In this document: positions 24,816 to 27,252 of the stretch, piece by piece
How the letters are laid out: the number at the start of each line of letters is the position of its first letter
How positions within the stretch are numbered: the stretch's first letter is position 1
Assembly: GCA_041399085.1 (NCBI GenBank)
Contig: JAWKTM010000086.1
Span: 1 to 27,252, forward strand
Source of the DNA: JAWKTM01 sp041399085
GTDB taxonomy: Bacteria > Planctomycetota > Planctomycetia > Pirellulales > Pirellulaceae
Direction: 5' to 3'
DNA: 27,252 bases
Position numbers and translations under genes: made by a program
The notes under the pieces: generated by a model
The model's database searches: none
The model's input: the letters and a program-made list of their open reading frames with translations, nothing else
What the model was told of the DNA's origin: nothing

Positions 24816-26987
24816 ATGCGATCCATGCACAACTTCACCCGGCGAACCACCGACTCCTTCGCCGCCGACAGCCACTGCCGTCGCCACCGGTCCCACCGCA
24901 TCGCGACAAAGCTCCTCGCCATCGGCCTGCTGCTCGGCCAAGCCGCCGCGATCATCGCGGCCGAACCGCGAACGCTCGACGATCGCCTGCTTCACCTCCG
25001 CAACGGCGAATCGCGCGAATGGGCCGACTTCGCCGAGTCGCCGGACGCCGAATCGCTGACCGTTGCCTTCCAGGCCGAGGCGAACTCGACCGAGCAAACG
25101 TTGCGACTACGTCAGCAAGATGTCAAGCAAGCGTGGCGCGTCGAGCTCAATGGCCAGCCGCTCGGCCAACTCGAACGCGACGAAAACGACATGATCGTCT
25201 ACTTCGCAATTCCCGCCGGCCGCCTGCTCGACGGCGAAAACATCCTGACCGTCAGCACCACGGCCAAAGACGCCGACGATATCCGTGTCGGCCAGCTTCA
25301 GCTCGACAGGCGGCCGCGCGAACAAGTCCTCCGCGAATCGCGGCTCACGGTCGCCGTCACCGACGCGGACCGCAACCGTCCGCTCCCCTGCCGCATCACG
25401 GTCGTCAACGCCGACGGCTCGCTGCAGTCGTTCGGCGATGAATCGCACGACCAGCTCGCGATCCGGCCCGGCGTGATCTACAGCGGCAATGGCTCGGCCA
25501 CGGTGAATTTGCCCGCCGGCGACTACACGGTCTATGCCGGACGCGGCCTTGAATACGGCGTCTCGTCGACACGTCTGACGATCAAGCCCGACGACTCGCC
25601 GACCATCAAGCTGGCGATTCGCCGCGAAGTCGACACGACCGGTTGGATCAGTTGCGATACGCACGTCCACACGCTCACGCACTCCGGCCACGGCGATGCG
25701 ACGATCGACGAACGGATGCTCACGATCGCCGGCGAAGGTATCGAGCTGCCGATCGCCACGGATCACAACAAACATATCGACTACGAGCCCGTCGCCCGGC
25801 AGCTCGGCGTCCGCCAACACTTCACGCCGGTCATCGGCAACGAAGTCACCACGGCGCTCGGGCACTTCAACATCTTTCCCGTCCCCGCGACCGCTCCGCC
25901 GCCCGATTTCCGCGCCCGCGATTGGCCCACGATCTTCGACAACATCCAACAGACGCCCGGCGTGCGAGCCGTCATTCTCAATCACGCTCGCGATATCCAC
26001 AGCGGCTTCCGCCCGTTCGATCCGCGACATCACATCGCGCTGACGGGCGAGAACGCCGACGGTTGGCGGCTGCGAGCCAACGCGATGGAAGTGCTGAACT
26101 CGTCCGCCCAACAGACCGACGTGATGCGGCTGTTCCACGATTGGATGGGCTTGCTCAACCACGGCCATCGAATCACGCCGGTCGGCTGCAGCGACTCGCA
26201 CGATGTGGCCCGGCACTTCATCGGCCAAGGTCGCACGTACATCCGGGCCAACGACGCCGATCCCGGCCGCATCGATACGGCCGCAGCGATCGACAGCTTC
26301 GTCGCCGGCCGAGTCATGGTGAGCCTCGGTTTGCTGGCCGAGCTAACCGTGAACGACCGCTTCGGCCCGGGCGATTTGGCGACCGCGTCCGACACGGTGC
26401 GAGTGCACGTTCGCGTGCTCGGTCCGCGCTGGGCCGCGGCCGATCATGTGGCGTTATATATGAACGGACAACTGATTCGCGAAGTCGCGATAGCCACTGA
26501 CAATGGCGACTCGGCCGCCGCGGCGCCGGCGGGCGTGAAGTGGACCGGCGAATGGACGCTGCCCTCACTCACGCACGACATCCATCTCGTCGCGATCGCC
26601 CGCGGTCCCGGATTCCGCGATCCGTACTGGCCGATCGCCAAGCCGTATCAGCCGCGTTCGCCGGCGTGGCAGCCGACGTTCATCGGTTGCAGCGGCGCCG
26701 TCTGGCTGGACCGCGATAGCGACGGCCAACGGACCTCGGCGTTGGACTACGCCCAGCGGCTAGTCGAACAGCACAAGTCCGACCTGCCGGAGCTACTGGA
26801 TCGCTTGGCCAATTACGACGCCTCGGTCGCCATGCAAACCGCCGGCCTCCTCGCCCACGCCGGCCACTCGCCGCTAGACCCGACGCTCCAGCAGCATCTG
26901 ACCGCCGCCGCGCCGCAAGTCCGAACCGGCTTCCAGCAGTTCGCCGCCGCCTGGAAACAGACGCAACAAGCCCGCGCGGGCGACTAA
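24816..26987 (+). CDS. Secreted CehA/McbA-type PHP-domain metallohydrolase
   Basis: From ATG 24816 this is a 723-residue protein (ATG 24825 also possible). A long basic N-region is followed by a signal core LLAIGLLLGQAAAIIAAEP. Residues ~55-275 are beta-rich and include a regulatory-like sandwich. The PHP domain then starts with SCDTHVHTLTHSGHG (~278), followed by IATDHNKHIDY (~313), GNEVTTALGHFNIFPV, LNHARDIHSGF and CSDSHDVARHF (~458): all metal-ligand blocks of the PHP fold as in the carbaryl hydrolase CehA/McbA family. It should be a metal-dependent hydrolase acting outside the cytoplasm on an unknown substrate. The C-terminal ~100 residues look helical. Frames on the opposite strand, up to 373 codons, are shadows. 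Confidence 0.9.
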   Translation: MRSMHNFTRRTTDSFAADSHCRRHRSHRIATKLLAIGLLLGQAAAIIAAEPRTLDDRLLHLRNGESREWADFAESPDAESLTVAFQAEANSTEQTLRLRQQDVKQAWRVELNGQPLGQLERDENDMIVYFAIPAGRLLDGENILTVSTTAKDADDIRVGQLQLDRRPREQVLRESRLTVAVTDADRNRPLPCRITVVNADGSLQSFGDESHDQLAIRPGVIYSGNGSATVNLPAGDYTVYAGRGLEYGVSSTRLTIKPDDSPTIKLAIRREVDTTGWISCDTHVHTLTHSGHGDATIDERMLTIAGEGIELPIATDHNKHIDYEPVARQLGVRQHFTPVIGNEVTTALGHFNIFPVPATAPPPDFRARDWPTIFDNIQQTPGVRAVILNHARDIHSGFRPFDPRHHIALTGENADGWRLRANAMEVLNSSAQQTDVMRLFHDWMGLLNHGHRITPVGCSDSHDVARHFIGQGRTYIRANDADPGRIDTAAAIDSFVAGRVMVSLGLLAELTVNDRFGPGDLATASDTVRVHVRVLGPRWAAADHVALYMNGQLIREVAIATDNGDSAAAAPAGVKWTGEWTLPSLTHDIHLVAIARGPGFRDPYWPIAKPYQPRSPAWQPTFIGCSGAVWLDRDSDGQRTSALDYAQRLVEQHKSDLPELLDRLANYDASVAMQTAGLLAHAGHSPLDPTLQQHLTAAAPQVRTGFQQFAAAWKQTQQARAGD

Positions 26988-27151
26988 CGTCAAAGAACCA
27001 TTCCGCTCAAGTCCGACTCGCGTGGCGAAAGCCAGCGTCGCCGTCCAGAAGCCCAGCGTCTGGCCTAGGCGGAAATGGATGCGCAGGCATCTCGATCTTA
27101 ATTGACTTGCTGCTTGACGCGAAAAACAAAAGACAGGAAAGGCGGTTTACT

Positions 27152-27178
27152 ACCACGAAGGACACGAAGACCACGAAG
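27152..27178. repeat. Three 9-bp direct repeats (RMCACGAAG)
   Basis: ACCACGAAG, GACACGAAG and ACCACGAAG follow one another without gaps. I recall phrases like this as common between genes in planctomycetes and verrucomicrobia; that cannot be checked here. Confidence 0.8.
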
Positions 27179-27200
27179 AAAGAAACCTTCAACAATCACA

Positions 27201-27249
27201 AATCATCAATCGCCAATCGCCAATCATCAATTAGCAATTAGCAATTAGC
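27201..27249. repeat. Seven tandem 7-bp units
   Basis: AATCATC, AATCGCC (twice), AATCATC and AATTAGC (three times) run in register over 49 bp. The array may continue beyond the window, which ends 3 bases later. Sub-types are grouped, as expected from local slippage. Confidence 0.85.
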
Positions 27250-27252
27250 AGT

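Larger units (their letters stand above)
26988..27252. other. Repeat-bearing intergenic end of the window
   Basis: No gene is visible after the PHP gene. A 62-codon minus frame (27007-27195) is a repeat-derived translation (VVFVSFVV). The stretch holds imperfect copies of a CCAGCGTC motif (about 27030-27060), three 9-bp units at 27152-27178, and the 7-bp array at 27201-27249. Confidence 0.5.

Noticed and set aside
25107..26228. 373-codon minus-strand open frame
   Set aside because: It is antisense to the PHP-domain gene, which carries all catalytic motifs.
27007..27195. 62-codon minus-strand frame
   Set aside because: The FFVVFVSFVVV stretch is a translation of the CACGAAG repeats, a common false gene call.

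Overview
The window looks like a chromosomal piece of a Planctomycetota genome, probably Pirellulales-like. The evidence is a DUF1559 prepilin-like protein with the diagnostic GFTLVELLVVIAIIGVL N-terminus, a PrkC-type Ser/Thr kinase followed by a long Ser/Thr/Pro-rich linker, small lipoproteins, a secreted PHP-domain protein, and G+C-rich intergenic repeat units. I see no insertion sequence, CRISPR array, tRNA, rRNA or prophage gene.

Layout. 1-173 (-): start of a GH57 glycosidase running off the left edge. 464-3114 (-): an ABC-transporter lipoprotein and permease pair of the peptide/nickel type, overlapping by 4 nt, with no second permease or ATPase in view. 3219-6247 (-): a membrane Ser/Thr kinase whose C-terminal extracytoplasmic domain is broken by four apparent single-base indels. 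6788-7360 (+): a small secreted coiled-coil protein. 7361-8171: an 800-bp gene-poor stretch with two 21-bp repeat regions, a hairpin and five copies of a G+C-rich ~31-33-bp unit. 8172-8630 (-): a stand-alone response regulator. 8903-9517 (+): hisH. 9629-12188 (+): a metallophosphoesterase and a serine alpha/beta hydrolase whose genes overlap by about 100 bp. 12235-15439 (-): a three-gene coupled operon (TPR protein, DUF2752 membrane protein, alpha/beta hydrolase). 15678-17684 (+): DUF1559 protein (frame-disrupted), a small lipoprotein, a hairpin terminator, and a second membrane lipoprotein. 17722-24670 (-): a compact seven-gene run, read as folE, polytopic membrane protein, zinc-ribbon membrane protein, FAD/Fe-S oxidase fusion, moaD, moaE, moaA. 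24816-26987 (+): a secreted CehA/McbA-type PHP hydrolase. The right end holds 9-bp and 7-bp tandem repeats.

How the genes may work together. The folE-to-moaA run puts two GTP-consuming pterin entry enzymes (FolE for folate/biopterin, MoaA for molybdopterin) with MoaD and MoaE in one transcription direction, with short gaps or overlaps, around a large flavin/iron-sulfur dehydrogenase and two unknown membrane proteins. MoaC is not present. The TPR/DUF2752/hydrolase genes are joined by ATGA and TAATG junctions, so they are very likely co-translated.

The most unusual signals are the clustered indels in two members of large planctomycete paralogue families (the kinase C-terminus and the DUF1559 protein) while the other genes in the window are clean, the overlapping phosphoesterase/hydrolase pair, and the stretch at 7486-7910 that looks like a decayed lysine-rich heptad-repeat coding sequence. 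I found no clearly new defence or mobile system.
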